Notes: generated by a model not told the origin, from the letters alone. 50,247 nucleotides of DNA from Streptomyces griseoluteus (GCA_000717735.1 JOBE01000052.1:1-50247); one strand, 5' to 3'. Shown: positions 9,408-18,690, counted from the stretch's first letter. Made by a program: numbers and translations.

Positions 9408-10103
9408 ATGGCCGTCATCCACCACATGACCCTGAAGCCCACCAAGCTGGAACTGATCGCGGAGTGGCTCCCCACCAGGAAGTGGTACACCGGCGCGGAG
9501 GCCGGGCCGGAGAAGGCCGGTGGCTTCCGGCTCGACGACCCGGCGGGCGAGGTCGGCATCGAGTTCATGGCGGTGGCCGACGGCGAGGGCGACGAGGCCG
9601 TCACGTACCTCGTCCCCATGACGTACCGCTCCGGTCCTGTCGAAGGGGCGGGGAACGCCCTCATCGGGACCATGGAGCACGGCGTCCTGGGCAAGCGCTG
9701 GGTCCACGACGGCGCCCATGACCCGGTGCTCGTCGCCCAGTTGTACGCGCTCCTCACCGGCCGGACCCAGGCGCAGGACCAGTCCCTGACCGACACCCCC
9801 GACCCCACCGTCGCCGTCTCGCCCCTCGCGGCGGGCGACGCGGCCGACGTGGAGCCGGTCCGGGTCACGGAAGGTCCCGACCACACCGACGTGGTGGTAC
9901 GGACACCCGGCGGGGCCGCCCCGCTGACGCTGCGGCTCCAGCGCGTCCTCCGTGCCGGAACGGACCGGGCGCCGGGCGGCGCGGACCAGGACGCGGGCCA
10001 GGTCCCCGGCCCGGTCGTCGGGCAGGTCACCGGCGAATGGCGGCTCCCCGACGGAACCACCGCCCGCGGGGTGTACGTCGTCGCCTTCACCGACCAGGGA
10101 TAG
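9408..10103 (+). CDS. maltokinase N-terminal-cap-like protein
   Basis: A 231-residue cytoplasmic protein whose first half (AVIHHMTLKPTKLELIAEWLPTRKWY and the later GTMEHGVLGKRWVHDGAHDPV) matches the N-terminal cap domain of actinobacterial maltokinases. The kinase domain itself is absent. The second half is a variable beta-rich region with no recognised motif. Such stand-alone caps are common in Streptomyces and have no established function. The ATG lies downstream of GAGGGAGG. The stop codon is followed 4 bases later by a dispersed palindromic repeat. Confidence 0.75.
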   Translation: MAVIHHMTLKPTKLELIAEWLPTRKWYTGAEAGPEKAGGFRLDDPAGEVGIEFMAVADGEGDEAVTYLVPMTYRSGPVEGAGNALIGTMEHGVLGKRWVHDGAHDPVLVAQLYALLTGRTQAQDQSLTDTPDPTVAVSPLAAGDAADVEPVRVTEGPDHTDVVVRTPGGAAPLTLRLQRVLRAGTDRAPGGADQDAGQVPGPVVGQVTGEWRLPDGTTARGVYVVAFTDQG

Positions 10104-10107
10104 CCCT

Positions 10108-10197
10108 GGGGCCTGTCCGGCGGATCATGCCGGGCTCGCGGGTCTGGCACCGCTCCCTGATCCGGCCTGGTCCAAACGAAAGACCCTAGGGCCCCCG
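10108..10197. repeat. dispersed imperfect palindromic repeat, copy 1
   Basis: Begins GGGGCCTGTCCGGCGGATCA and ends near CGAAAGACCCTAGGGCCCCC, with imperfect inverted ends. It shares GGATCATGCCGGGCTCGC and the CCTAGGG end with a second copy at 31529-31596. It fills the gap between two convergent genes, where it could also act as a terminator. The arrangement suggests a MITE-like non-coding element. Confidence 0.6.
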
Positions 10198-10200
10198 GAG

Positions 10201-11286
10201 CTAGACCCAGTTGACGCCCGCCGCGGCGAGCAGCGGGTCGTCGACCAGCTCCCAGAGCGGGACGGCGAAGTTGCCCGTGCGGTAGCGGCCGCCGAAGTGG
10301 AGGCCGAGGACGCGGTGGTCGGTGAGGTCGAAGACCGGGGAGCCGCTGTTGCCGCCCAGCGTCGAGCAGTCGTGCTTCATCACCAGGCCGCCCGGGGTGA
10401 ACTCGGTCGCCGCCCCCGGCTGGAGCCGCTTCACGTTGTAGACGTCCATGAAGATCCGGCGCATCGACTCGGGTTCGTTGCGCCGGCCGTCCCAGGCCGG
10501 GTAGCCGACCACGTACACCGGGCGGCCGGGGACGCTCGCGGGGGCGTCCGCCGCGACCGCCAGCGGCGTGGGCAGCCCGCCGTCCGCCGAGGGCTCGACC
10601 CGCAGCAGGGCCATGTCGACGTCCGGGTGGATGCCGATGATCTCCGTGACCTCGTACGGGACGGAGGCCCCGGCCGGATCGCCGTCGACCGGCAGCTCCT
10701 CCGCCGGGTCGACCCGCGCCGACATCCCGTACTCGAAGGTCCAGTCGACGCCGTCGCCCTGGAGACGGCTGAACTCCACCGCCACATGACGGTTCGTCAT
10801 CACGGCGCCGGGCCCGACGACGAAGGCCGTGCCGACCCAGTCGAGACGCGGGTGCCCGCTCACCTCGACCCGTCCGACCCGCACCAAGGACTCGCGGATC
10901 GCCGCCCGTTGGGAGTCCAGGACCGCCCACTCGTCGCGCTGCGGGGCGAAGTCCTGGCGCTGGACCAGGATCGCGGGACGGCCCTCCAGGAGGACGATCG
11001 CCTCCACGCCGAAGCTCTCGTCCCCGTCGAGCTCGTCCTCCCGGTGCGCGGCCAGCTTCTCCAGACCGCTGACCCCGGCCTCCAGGACACGCGCCCGCTC
11101 CTCGCGGGCGAAGCGCGAGATCTCGGCCGCCGGTGCCGCGCCGGCGGGCAGCTCGAAGGTGGACTCGGCGATCTCCGCCTCCAGGTCCCCGCGCACCCGC
11201 GCGGCGACCTCCCGCAGATCCCCGAAGATCCGCTCCGTCGCGGTCGCGACCGGCGACACGCTCCGTGGTCCGTTCGGCATGGTCAC
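10201..11286 (-). CDS. trypsin-like (V8-type) serine protease of the conflict cassette
   Basis: A 361-residue cytoplasmic protease; no signal peptide is visible. The chymotrypsin-fold catalytic triad is readable: His167 in TNRHVA, Asp224 in PDVDMALLRV and Ser314 in LGGNSGSPVFD. Residues 1-140 are a mainly helical region rich in Glu and Arg with no recognised domain, perhaps a regulatory or docking part. The GTG at 11286 directly abuts the stop of the 1779-residue gene (TGAGTG), and an alternative ATG lies two codons in with GAGG 9 bases upstream; either way translation is coupled to that gene. Being intracellular and linked to an EAD/NTPase/protease protein, it is probably an effector or processing protease; the target is unknown. 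Confidence 0.9.
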   Translation of the reverse strand: MTMPNGPRSVSPVATATERIFGDLREVAARVRGDLEAEIAESTFELPAGAAPAAEISRFAREERARVLEAGVSGLEKLAAHREDELDGDESFGVEAIVLLEGRPAILVQRQDFAPQRDEWAVLDSQRAAIRESLVRVGRVEVSGHPRLDWVGTAFVVGPGAVMTNRHVAVEFSRLQGDGVDWTFEYGMSARVDPAEELPVDGDPAGASVPYEVTEIIGIHPDVDMALLRVEPSADGGLPTPLAVAADAPASVPGRPVYVVGYPAWDGRRNEPESMRRIFMDVYNVKRLQPGAATEFTPGGLVMKHDCSTLGGNSGSPVFDLTDHRVLGLHFGGRYRTGNFAVPLWELVDDPLLAAAGVNWV

Positions 11287-14200
11287 TCACCTCGGCCTTC
11301 CGTTCGTCGCGTTCCCCGGGGCGGGCCGCCCCGACTGGGCCGCCATGATCTCCTCGTACAACTCCCGTCTGAAATCCCTGACATGGGCCAGGATGCCGCT
11401 CATCTGCGTCCCGACGTTCACGAACCTGGTCCTGGCGCCCTGGAACTCGACCTCGTCCACCTTCCGCGTCCCGCGGTGCAGCCCCACCACCGTCCAGTCG
11501 TCGAGGCAGACCGGTGAGCCGGACGAGCCGCCGCGGGTGTCGGTGAAGTACAGGAGGTCGTGCTCGTCGGCCCGGTAGACCAGGTTGTTGCGCAGCGCGA
11601 CCCGCTTCGGCAGGCCTCCCGGGTGCTGGATGATGTTGACGGGAACGCGCTGCCGCTCCCGGACGAGGAGCGGCCGGGTGGCCACCCGGAGCGTCGGCCG
11701 CCGCTCCTGGTCGGAGGAGAGCCGCACGATGGCGTAGTCGAGCGCCGCGTCCCAGGCGGCGAGTTCACCTGCCGTCGCCTCGGGCGCCGCCGCCGCGTTC
11801 TCGACGAAGTCGAAGCGGGAACGGGACATGAGCGCCTGCAGTCGCAGGTCCTCGTCGCTCACGTACGGCCGGACGCCCGACTCCCACGAACGGGCCATCA
11901 CCACGTGGTGGTTGGTGATCAGCAGGCCGGGCGCGATCATCCAGCCCGTGCCGCCGTGCGGATAGGAGGGCAGCAGCGGGGCGCCCGACTCGTACGGCGG
12001 GATCCTCAGCAGGGCGACGGAGGAGCCGGCCCGGATGCCGCCGTGCAGGAACTCGTACGGCACGGTGTCGTCCTGGAGGATGACCTCCTCCTTCATCTCC
12101 CCGGGCATCATGTCCGCGGGCAGCTCCGCCTCGCCGGTGATCGAGCGGGCCACGGTGTCGAGGGCGCCCTGCAGGACGGCGCGCGGGCCCGGTTCACGGG
12201 TCAGCTCGATCGCGTTGTGCAGCCAGATCTCCAGCGGCACCAGACCGTCGATCAGCCGCTCGACCTGGTTCATCGCGTTCAGGTCAGCGTGCACCTGCTC
12301 CCTGGGATCGTCCAGCGCCTCGAGCGTGGACGTGAAGTGACCGGGGACGCCGTCGAGCAGGGCGGCACGGAGGGACCGGTCCGCGAGACCCGCCTCCATG
12401 GCGGCGTTGCGGAGCCGGACGAGCTCGGGCTGCGGCAGGAACGGCTCCTTGCGGAGCGCGGCCCCGGCCGCGGTCGGCGGCGGACGCGTCCACAGCCCCG
12501 TACCGCCGTGGCGGGGGCGGGGGCCCGCCCAGACGTCGGGCTCCCCGTCACCGGGCGCGCGAGCCCGCGAGGACGCGCCGCGTACGGCTCCGGCCCGGCG
12601 TGCCGCGCCGCGCGGCAGCGGGCCCGCGTCCATCGCGGAGGCGACCCCGAGCAGCAGGTCACCGCTGCCGTCCCGGAGCGTCAGCGCCTGCCGCGCGACG
12701 CTGTCCAGGGTGCCGCGCCGCCGCGCCTCCCGCAGATCCCGCTCGATCCGGTCACGGTCGAGACGGCCGTCCCCCACGTACGTCTCACCGGCGGCCGACT
12801 CCAGGATGCGGGCCAGCGGCTCGCGGAGCCCCGGCTCGTCGCCGAGGGTGGTGTCGATCCAGTGGGCCAGCTCCGTCACCACCGCCTCCTCGTCCGCCGG
12901 CAGCCCCACGAGCCGCAGCGTGTGCTCCAGGAGCCGGGGGTCCGCCGGGCAGGCCGCGGCCGCCGCCGTACGGGCCAGGGACGGCTGCCTGGCCAGGTCG
13001 GCGTCCGGCATGCCGCGCAGCGTCCGGGCGAGCCGCTCCCGCGCCGGAGCGGCGTCGACGTCCGCGAGCGACGCGAGCCGCGAGCGGGCGACGAGCACGC
13101 CCAGGGACTCGTACCGCAGTCCGAGGCCCGCCGCGATCTCCTCCGCCTCCTGCAGGTCCCGGTCCGCGTCCGCGAACGCCCCCGCGTCCTGCGCGAGCCG
13201 CGCCGACAGCTGGAGCAGTTCGAGCTGGGTCTCCGCGCAGCCCGCCTCATCCGCCCCGTCCACGGCCCGCCCGGCGCTCGCGCGCGCCTCCGCCGTCCGG
13301 CCGGACCGGGCGAGGGTCTCGGCGAGGAGCGCGTGCAGCCGGCTGCACGGCGTCCACGGGCGCCGCTCCGCGAGGCGCTGCGCCGCGGCCTCCACGTACC
13401 CCTGGGTGAGCAGGTCCTCGACCTCGCGCGCGGCGATCCGCTCCCAGTCCTCCTGGTCGGCCTCGGCCATGATCTGGTCCGGCACGTGGCCGCCGATCCT
13501 GCCGAGGAGGAACGCGGCCGGGCGGTGCGCCATCTCCAGGTGCGTCTGCCCGCCCAGGTAGGCGTCCACGCCGGGCTCCCAACGGGCCTCCACCGTACGG
13601 GGGTTCTCGCCGAGCCTGAGCCGGTGGTAGATCTCCTCGGCGCGGTTCCGGGTCCCCTCGCGGACCGCGTAGTACGCGACGGCGCTGCGGTCGACCGCCC
13701 GCATCAGATCGGTGCGCGCGCTGTCCGAGAGCCGCAGCATGATGGCGCGCAGATCGGCCCTGTGCCGGATGGCCTCGGGTCCGGCCGGCTCCATCAGGTC
13801 GACCCGTGAGGTGAGCAGCCCGTACAGCCGGCGGGCCTCGCCCGCGGACTCCACGCGGAGCCCCGCGGGACCGGAGAGCACCTCCTTGACCAGGTCGGGG
13901 GTGATGAAGCGGAGGGCGAGGCCCGCCTGGACGAGGGCCCGGACGTCGTCCTCCGCGATGTGCTTGAGGATGCGGTCGTACAGCGTGCCCTGGATCAGCA
14001 TCTGGTCGACCTGGCGGTCGAAGTACCTTCGCCGGGAGGGCAGTCCGCGCAGGAGGGCGTCCGGCGAACGGGAGTCGGCGCCCAGGGCGACCGCTGTTCC
14101 GGCCGCCAGCTTCAGGCTCAGCGGATGGCCGCCGATCCGGTCGGCGAGGTCCTCCGCGAGCGTCTCGTCGAGAACGCCTGACGACATCAGGAGGTCCACG

Positions 14201-16626
14201 GACGCCACGTGGTCCAGCTCGGTCAGCTCCCTGGTGCGCGGAGTGAGGACCCGGGCGGGGTGGTCGATCGGCGCCCGCCCGGAGACGATGAACCGCAGCC
14301 GCGAGTACGCCGCCCGCAGCGCCGTCCAGATGGCCCACATCCGGCCGAGGACGGGAGAGCCCCGGTACTGGGCCTCCTCGAAGGAGTCGATCACGACGAG
14401 CAGCGGAGGCGCCTGCCCGTCGGGCGCGGGCCGGACCGCCTCGGCGACCAGGGACGCGATCCGGTGGGCGAGTTCCTGCTCGCGGGCGCTTGCGCGGGCG
14501 TGGAAGTCGGACGTGTAGTCGCGGGCGAGCGTGGCCCGGGTGCCGGCGAGGCGGTGGAGGTCGTCGAGCTCGTTGCGTTCACCCCGCTGGGCCGCCGCGG
14601 TCCGCTCGCACTCGTCCGCGAGCGCCTCGAACGCGGCCCGGTGGCCGGCGTGGTGGACGGCGAGCTGCCGGGCCATCTCCGCGATGACGGTGGCGGGTTC
14701 GTGGACGGAGAGCGTGGGGCGCGCGAAGTCGATGTAGGCGAAGGGGAACCCGGTGGGAGACGCGGCCAGCGCGTCGACGAGGAACTTGGCGAGCAGGGTG
14801 CTCTTGCCGATGCCGCCGACCCCGTGCAGGAGCACCGGGGGCTCCGCCGGCTCCTCGGGCAGCGCGAGATAGGCGTGCAGGTCGTCGAGTTCGGCGGTGC
14901 GGCCGTGGAAGGTCCCCTGGATCAGCCGGTGCAGCGGCTGGAGCAGCTGCGCCGCCTCCAGGCGGTGCTGGATCACGTCGACGGGAGGCAGCCCGGTGAC
15001 GCCCGGTACCCGGCTCAGCCAGAGCACTGCCTGAAGGGTGTCGGACAGCTCCTCGACCTCGTCACCCGCCGACGACGGCCCGCCGGGGGCGACCGGGGGG
15101 CCGGTGCCGGAGAGCAGGGCGAGGGCGGTGCGCTCGGGGCCGGATTCCTCGGGGCGCAGGCCGATGTTGGCCCGCAGGGCGCGCAGCGCGGCACCGGGCC
15201 CGGCCAGCCCGGCGAGCGTCGCGTCGCGGACCTCGGGCTTGAGCGTCCACACCGTGGCCCCGGGAGGCGGCAGGGCGGTGCAGTCGTCGACGAGTTCGAG
15301 GACGGCGCGCCCGGTGGACCGTTCCTCGCCGGGCAGCCGGAGCAGCCCGGGGTCGAACTCCTGGAGCAGACAGGCGGCCTCGCGGTAGGAGCGGCGCGGA
15401 TCGGGCAGCGCGGCGGCGGGAGCCGAGAGGGTCGCGCGCAGGGTGTCGCGCAGCAGCCGTCCGGCCTCCCCGGGCGGCGCCGACGACCGGGGCAGCGCCC
15501 GGTGGAGTCGTACGACGTCCTCCACGGCCGTGCACAGCCGGCGCATGTAACTGTCCCCGTTCGACGGGGAGTCGACGGCGCGCAGCACTTCGCTCACGGC
15601 CGTCTCCGTCAGCTCGCGGACAGTCTCCTCCCCGGCGGGGGCGGTGGTGCCGGTCGTATCGGTGAAGAACTGCTCGAAGAAATGTCGGAGATCGTTGCCG
15701 TCGGCCGGACGGGCGATGTCCCGGCACTCGTTCTTGCGTATCTCGTACGGGAGTTGACGCATGGTCTCGGCGTAGCCGAGCAGCACGAGCCGGGGCACGG
15801 TCTCGGCACGTACCGGAGTGTGCTCGTAGATCGCCCGTGCCAGCACACCGATGGCGTCCCACACGTCGGCGTGCGGGTCGAGCCGGTCGCAGTCGTCGAG
15901 GACGAGCCAGAAGCGGTCCTCGGCGGCGGTCGCACGGGCGACGATCTTGTGGGCGGCGTCCTCGAACGCGGGCAGTGGATCGTTCAACCGTGTGGGATTC
16001 AACGGGAACCCCTCGGCCTCCGGCCCCGCCACGAAGGCCGCGAGCCGCTCCATCAGACGCGCCGCCGTCGACGTACGGGACAGCGTCACCCGGACCGGAC
16101 GGAACCCGAGGTGCTGGCCGAGATGCCGGATGAGTTCGTACGTGTACGAGCGCCCGCTGTCCGGGGGACCGTCGACGATGAGGACCGTCCGCTCCGGGTC
16201 GGCGACGAAGCCCCTGAGCCTCTCGCGCAGCTCGGACCGGTCGAGGAACACCTCGGTGCCGTGCTTCAGGAGCAGACTGTCGAAGGGGTCCTGCCGTGAA
16301 CGCCGCAGCAGTTCGTCCTCGCGCAGCCGGGTGAGCAGGTTCCGGGCCTCCGCGCCCTGCTCGTAGCCGTGCGGGTCGTCGATGGCGGCCAGCGCGTCGA
16401 GACCGGCGAGGACGGCGAGCAGCCGGCGCTGATGGGCGATGTCCCGGCGTGCGGCCTCGACCACGAGGGCGGCGTTCCGGTCGGCGTCCGGGGTGAGCGG
16501 CAGGTCCTCCACGAAACCGGCCGGGAGACCGGCGCGCAGCAACCGTTCGCGTGGGTCGGGGGTATCGAGGAGGTGGTCCCGCACCCAACGGGCGACGAGC
16601 CCCCACTCCGTCTCGGTGAGCGGCAT
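11287..16626 (-). CDS. giant EAD1/STAND-like NTPase/trypsin-like protease protein
   Basis: A 1779-residue multidomain protein. Residues 1-95 form a small helical domain resembling effector-associated domains. Residues 140-400 form a first P-loop region with an altered Walker A (GPPDSGRS, 153-160, Arg in place of Lys) and a Walker B (LVLDDCD, 241-247). Residues 590-860 hold a second, canonical NTPase (GVGGIGKST at 602-610; LLVVIDSFEE at 742-751). Residues about 900-1330 are helical, TPR-like. A Pro/Arg/Gly linker is followed by an EAD1-like domain (about 1398-1490, with VPLEIWLHNAIEL). The last 250 residues are a trypsin-like protease (His1574, Asp1630, Ser1702 in GGSSGSP). EAD-trypsin-STAND architectures are known from predicted bacterial conflict systems. 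A nucleotide-dependent sensor activating a protease is the likely mode; the trigger is unknown. Confidence 0.88.
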   Translation of the reverse strand: MPLTETEWGLVARWVRDHLLDTPDPRERLLRAGLPAGFVEDLPLTPDADRNAALVVEAARRDIAHQRRLLAVLAGLDALAAIDDPHGYEQGAEARNLLTRLREDELLRRSRQDPFDSLLLKHGTEVFLDRSELRERLRGFVADPERTVLIVDGPPDSGRSYTYELIRHLGQHLGFRPVRVTLSRTSTAARLMERLAAFVAGPEAEGFPLNPTRLNDPLPAFEDAAHKIVARATAAEDRFWLVLDDCDRLDPHADVWDAIGVLARAIYEHTPVRAETVPRLVLLGYAETMRQLPYEIRKNECRDIARPADGNDLRHFFEQFFTDTTGTTAPAGEETVRELTETAVSEVLRAVDSPSNGDSYMRRLCTAVEDVVRLHRALPRSSAPPGEAGRLLRDTLRATLSAPAAALPDPRRSYREAACLLQEFDPGLLRLPGEERSTGRAVLELVDDCTALPPPGATVWTLKPEVRDATLAGLAGPGAALRALRANIGLRPEESGPERTALALLSGTGPPVAPGGPSSAGDEVEELSDTLQAVLWLSRVPGVTGLPPVDVIQHRLEAAQLLQPLHRLIQGTFHGRTAELDDLHAYLALPEEPAEPPVLLHGVGGIGKSTLLAKFLVDALAASPTGFPFAYIDFARPTLSVHEPATVIAEMARQLAVHHAGHRAAFEALADECERTAAAQRGERNELDDLHRLAGTRATLARDYTSDFHARASAREQELAHRIASLVAEAVRPAPDGQAPPLLVVIDSFEEAQYRGSPVLGRMWAIWTALRAAYSRLRFIVSGRAPIDHPARVLTPRTRELTELDHVASVDLLMSSGVLDETLAEDLADRIGGHPLSLKLAAGTAVALGADSRSPDALLRGLPSRRRYFDRQVDQMLIQGTLYDRILKHIAEDDVRALVQAGLALRFITPDLVKEVLSGPAGLRVESAGEARRLYGLLTSRVDLMEPAGPEAIRHRADLRAIMLRLSDSARTDLMRAVDRSAVAYYAVREGTRNRAEEIYHRLRLGENPRTVEARWEPGVDAYLGGQTHLEMAHRPAAFLLGRIGGHVPDQIMAEADQEDWERIAAREVEDLLTQGYVEAAAQRLAERRPWTPCSRLHALLAETLARSGRTAEARASAGRAVDGADEAGCAETQLELLQLSARLAQDAGAFADADRDLQEAEEIAAGLGLRYESLGVLVARSRLASLADVDAAPARERLARTLRGMPDADLARQPSLARTAAAAACPADPRLLEHTLRLVGLPADEEAVVTELAHWIDTTLGDEPGLREPLARILESAAGETYVGDGRLDRDRIERDLREARRRGTLDSVARQALTLRDGSGDLLLGVASAMDAGPLPRGAARRAGAVRGASSRARAPGDGEPDVWAGPRPRHGGTGLWTRPPPTAAGAALRKEPFLPQPELVRLRNAAMEAGLADRSLRAALLDGVPGHFTSTLEALDDPREQVHADLNAMNQVERLIDGLVPLEIWLHNAIELTREPGPRAVLQGALDTVARSITGEAELPADMMPGEMKEEVILQDDTVPYEFLHGGIRAGSSVALLRIPPYESGAPLLPSYPHGGTGWMIAPGLLITNHHVVMARSWESGVRPYVSDEDLRLQALMSRSRFDFVENAAAAPEATAGELAAWDAALDYAIVRLSSDQERRPTLRVATRPLLVRERQRVPVNIIQHPGGLPKRVALRNNLVYRADEHDLLYFTDTRGGSSGSPVCLDDWTVVGLHRGTRKVDEVEFQGARTRFVNVGTQMSGILAHVRDFRRELYEEIMAAQSGRPAPGNATNGRPR

Positions 16627-16799
16627 TCCGCACCTGTCCGGCGCTCTCGGCGCAGCGCCGGTCGCTCCGGCGCCGGGACGTGACCGACCGGGTCAGACGA
16701 CTCACCCGATCCCTTCCATCGTTTCACCGGCCCCTGGCGGCCGCAATCGCGAGGGGGCGCCGCGGGAAGGGGCAGCGGCGGGGACGGGCCCCGTCGGCC

Positions 16800-17687
16800 T
16801 CAGGGGTGCAGCACGATGTCCTCGAACGACTCCAGGCGCCGCCAGCGCTCCTCGGGCGCCCGCGTCGGAGGCATCACGTCCACGTCGGGCAGCGGCCCGA
16901 ACTCCAGCTCGGTGATCTCCGCGACGTCCGCGACCGGCACCTGGTACGTACGGAACGGGCCCAGCGGCGGCGGCGCTCCGGCCGTCGCCCCCGCGAGCGC
17001 CCGTTCCGCGTCCCGGCTCAGGTCGGGGCTCTGGTCGAGGACGTACCCGGCGGCGGCGAGCGCCCCGTCCTGGAGGAACGCGGCCACCTTCCAGAAGCGC
17101 ATCGGCACCTGGATCCCCCGGTACGGCGGATCGGAGTCCTGGAGCACCGGCCCCGTCAGCACCGTCAGCCTCCGGTCGAACGCGGCGGCGTGATCGAGGA
17201 GGTAGTTCTCCAGGCCCTGCCAGATCTTCTTGCCCTGGTTGAAGACGTCCGCCTGGGGTGCGGCGTTGGTGAAGTGGAAGGTGTCCGCGTCGGCCACGAG
17301 CGCCACGGCCGCCGGCCCCCAGACCGGATCGAGCCTGCGGACCAGATGACCGCGGTCGAGACTGTTGTTCCGGTAGATGTCGTCACCCGCCTGCTGCTCC
17401 TCGGGCAGCCGGGGATCGAACCGCCAGACGTCGTTCCTCGGCACGTCCTCCCGCAGCTCCCGCCCCTCGACGCACACCGCCGTCGAGGCGGCGAGGCGCC
17501 GGTCGGGCCGGAAGACCACCGTGAAGTGGGTGTACGGCAGGATCACCGTCGCGACCGCCGGCCGGGCGGGCAGCGGCAGCGGGACGACCGGGCCGAGGAA
17601 GCTCTCGTCGTACCCGGTGCGGTCGGCGGGCGCGGCGCCGTCGGCGCCGCCCGAGCCCGGAGGGGGCGGGGGATCGGAAGGGTTCAT
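16800..17687 (-). CDS. DNA/RNA non-specific endonuclease (NucA/EndoG type)
   Basis: A 295-residue beta-beta-alpha-metal nuclease. The DRGHLVRRLDPVWG segment contains the DRGH motif whose His is the general base. AAPQADVFNQGKKIWQGLENYL supplies the Asn that binds the catalytic metal and the Trp-x-x-Leu-Glu helix of the family. No secretion signal is visible, so a cytoplasmic, potentially self-toxic nuclease is suggested. The start at 17687 (MNPSDPPPPP) is preferred over an in-frame upstream ATG at 17840, which lies beyond the start of the divergent caspase gene. No strong ribosome site is seen. It lies 173 bases upstream of the giant NTPase/protease gene on the same strand and is divergent from the caspase gene. 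Confidence 0.88.
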   Translation of the reverse strand: MNPSDPPPPPGSGGADGAAPADRTGYDESFLGPVVPLPLPARPAVATVILPYTHFTVVFRPDRRLAASTAVCVEGRELREDVPRNDVWRFDPRLPEEQQAGDDIYRNNSLDRGHLVRRLDPVWGPAAVALVADADTFHFTNAAPQADVFNQGKKIWQGLENYLLDHAAAFDRRLTVLTGPVLQDSDPPYRGIQVPMRFWKVAAFLQDGALAAAGYVLDQSPDLSRDAERALAGATAGAPPPLGPFRTYQVPVADVAEITELEFGPLPDVDVMPPTRAPEERWRRLESFEDIVLHP

Positions 17688-17805
17688 ACGATGTAGGTAC
17701 CGCGTGGAGAGGGCCGCGCTCGGCGCCGGACCACAGGCCACTCGATCAGACGCCCCGGTGTCCCCTCCGCTTCCCGCCAGGAGGCACACCCGCCAGGAGG
17801 AACCC
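17688..17805. promoter_or_regulatory. divergent control region between nuclease and caspase genes
   Basis: 118 bases separate the start of the endonuclease (minus) from the start of the caspase-like gene (plus). It must hold at least the caspase promoter and probably both. The only clear element is the strong caspase ribosome site AGGAGG at 17795-17800, with a related CCAGGAGG copy at 17777-17784. No reliable -35/-10 pair or operator palindrome was recognised. Confidence 0.45.
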
Positions 17806-18615
17806 ATGGCCACCGGACTCGCCCTGCACATCGGACTCAACCGGGTCGACCCCGCCCGCTACGAAGGCTGGGACGGCGCCCTGATCGCCTGCGAGAACGA
17901 CGCCCACGACATGGCGCGCCTCGCCCGCACCGCCGGATTCGAGAGCACCGTACTGCTCACCGCGGACGGCACCGTCGCCAACGTCACGGCCGCGCTCGGC
18001 GAGGCCGCCGCCCGGCTCCGCCCCGGCGACGTCCTGCTCCTCAGCTACTCGGGCCACGGCGGCCAGCTGCCCGACGCCACCGGCTCCGACGACGAGCCGG
18101 ACGCCCTCGACGAGACACTGGTCCTCTACGACCGCCAGTTCCTCGACGACGAGGTCAGGCGGACCTTCCGCGCCTTCGCCGACGACGTGCGGATCGTCTC
18201 CTTCTTCGACTGCTGCCACAGCGGCAGCAGCATCGAGGTCCCCGGCGGCGAGGCTGACGGCGTCAGGGCCCGCTACCTGCCCGACCCCCAGCAGCACCGG
18301 CTGTACGAACGGGACCGGGAGTTCTTCGACGAGCTGCGGCGGTCGCTGGCGAAGGACGCGCCGGCCGACGGGGCGGCCCGGGACGCGCTGCTCGTGTCGG
18401 CCTGTCAGGACAACCAGTTCGCCTCCGACGGCGACGTCAACGGAGCGTTCACGGCGGCCCTGTTGCAGGTGTGGGACGACGGCGCGTTCCGGGGCGGCTA
18501 CCGCGACTTCCACCGGGCGATCCAGCGCCGTCTTCCCCCGACCCAGAGCCCGAACCTGTACGTGACCGGCACGCCGAGCGAGGACTTCCTGAACCAGCGG
18601 CCGTTCACGATCTGA
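17806..18615 (+). CDS. caspase-like (C14) cysteine peptidase
   Basis: A 269-residue caspase-fold peptidase with the full dyad: His84 in LSYSGHGGQ and Cys137 in FFDCCHSGS. The N-terminal ALHIGLNRVDPARY, the CENDAHDMARLA helix and DALLVSACQDNQFA fit the prokaryotic metacaspase/caspase family. It is a stand-alone peptidase domain with no EAD, TPR or signal peptide. The start is the ATG at 17806, 5 bases after AGGAGG; the open frame upstream is not coding. Family knowledge: bacterial caspase-like proteases serve as effectors in conflict and cell-suicide systems. Its head-to-head position with the nuclease, EAD-NTPase and trypsin genes suggests it belongs to the same system. Confidence 0.92.
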   Translation: MATGLALHIGLNRVDPARYEGWDGALIACENDAHDMARLARTAGFESTVLLTADGTVANVTAALGEAAARLRPGDVLLLSYSGHGGQLPDATGSDDEPDALDETLVLYDRQFLDDEVRRTFRAFADDVRIVSFFDCCHSGSSIEVPGGEADGVRARYLPDPQQHRLYERDREFFDELRRSLAKDAPADGAARDALLVSACQDNQFASDGDVNGAFTAALLQVWDDGAFRGGYRDFHRAIQRRLPPTQSPNLYVTGTPSEDFLNQRPFTI

Positions 18616-18643
18616 GGCGGCGGAAGTCCTGGGAAAGACAAAA

Positions 18644-18669
18644 GGCAAGGAGGTAGACCGCTCCTTGCC
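18644..18669 (+). terminator. hairpin after the caspase gene
   Basis: Arms GGCAAGGAG (18644-18652) and CTCCTTGCC (18661-18669) are perfectly complementary around an 8-base loop, 28 bases after the caspase stop. Most likely a rho-independent terminator isolating the caspase gene from rox, though a role in the rox control region is possible. Confidence 0.55.
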
Positions 18670-18690
18670 ACTCTCAACGTATAGCGCACA

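Noticed and set aside
11560..13809. 749-codon plus-strand frame opposite the giant NTPase gene
   Set aside because: Antisense shadow; the sense strand carries NTPase, EAD1-like and protease motifs.
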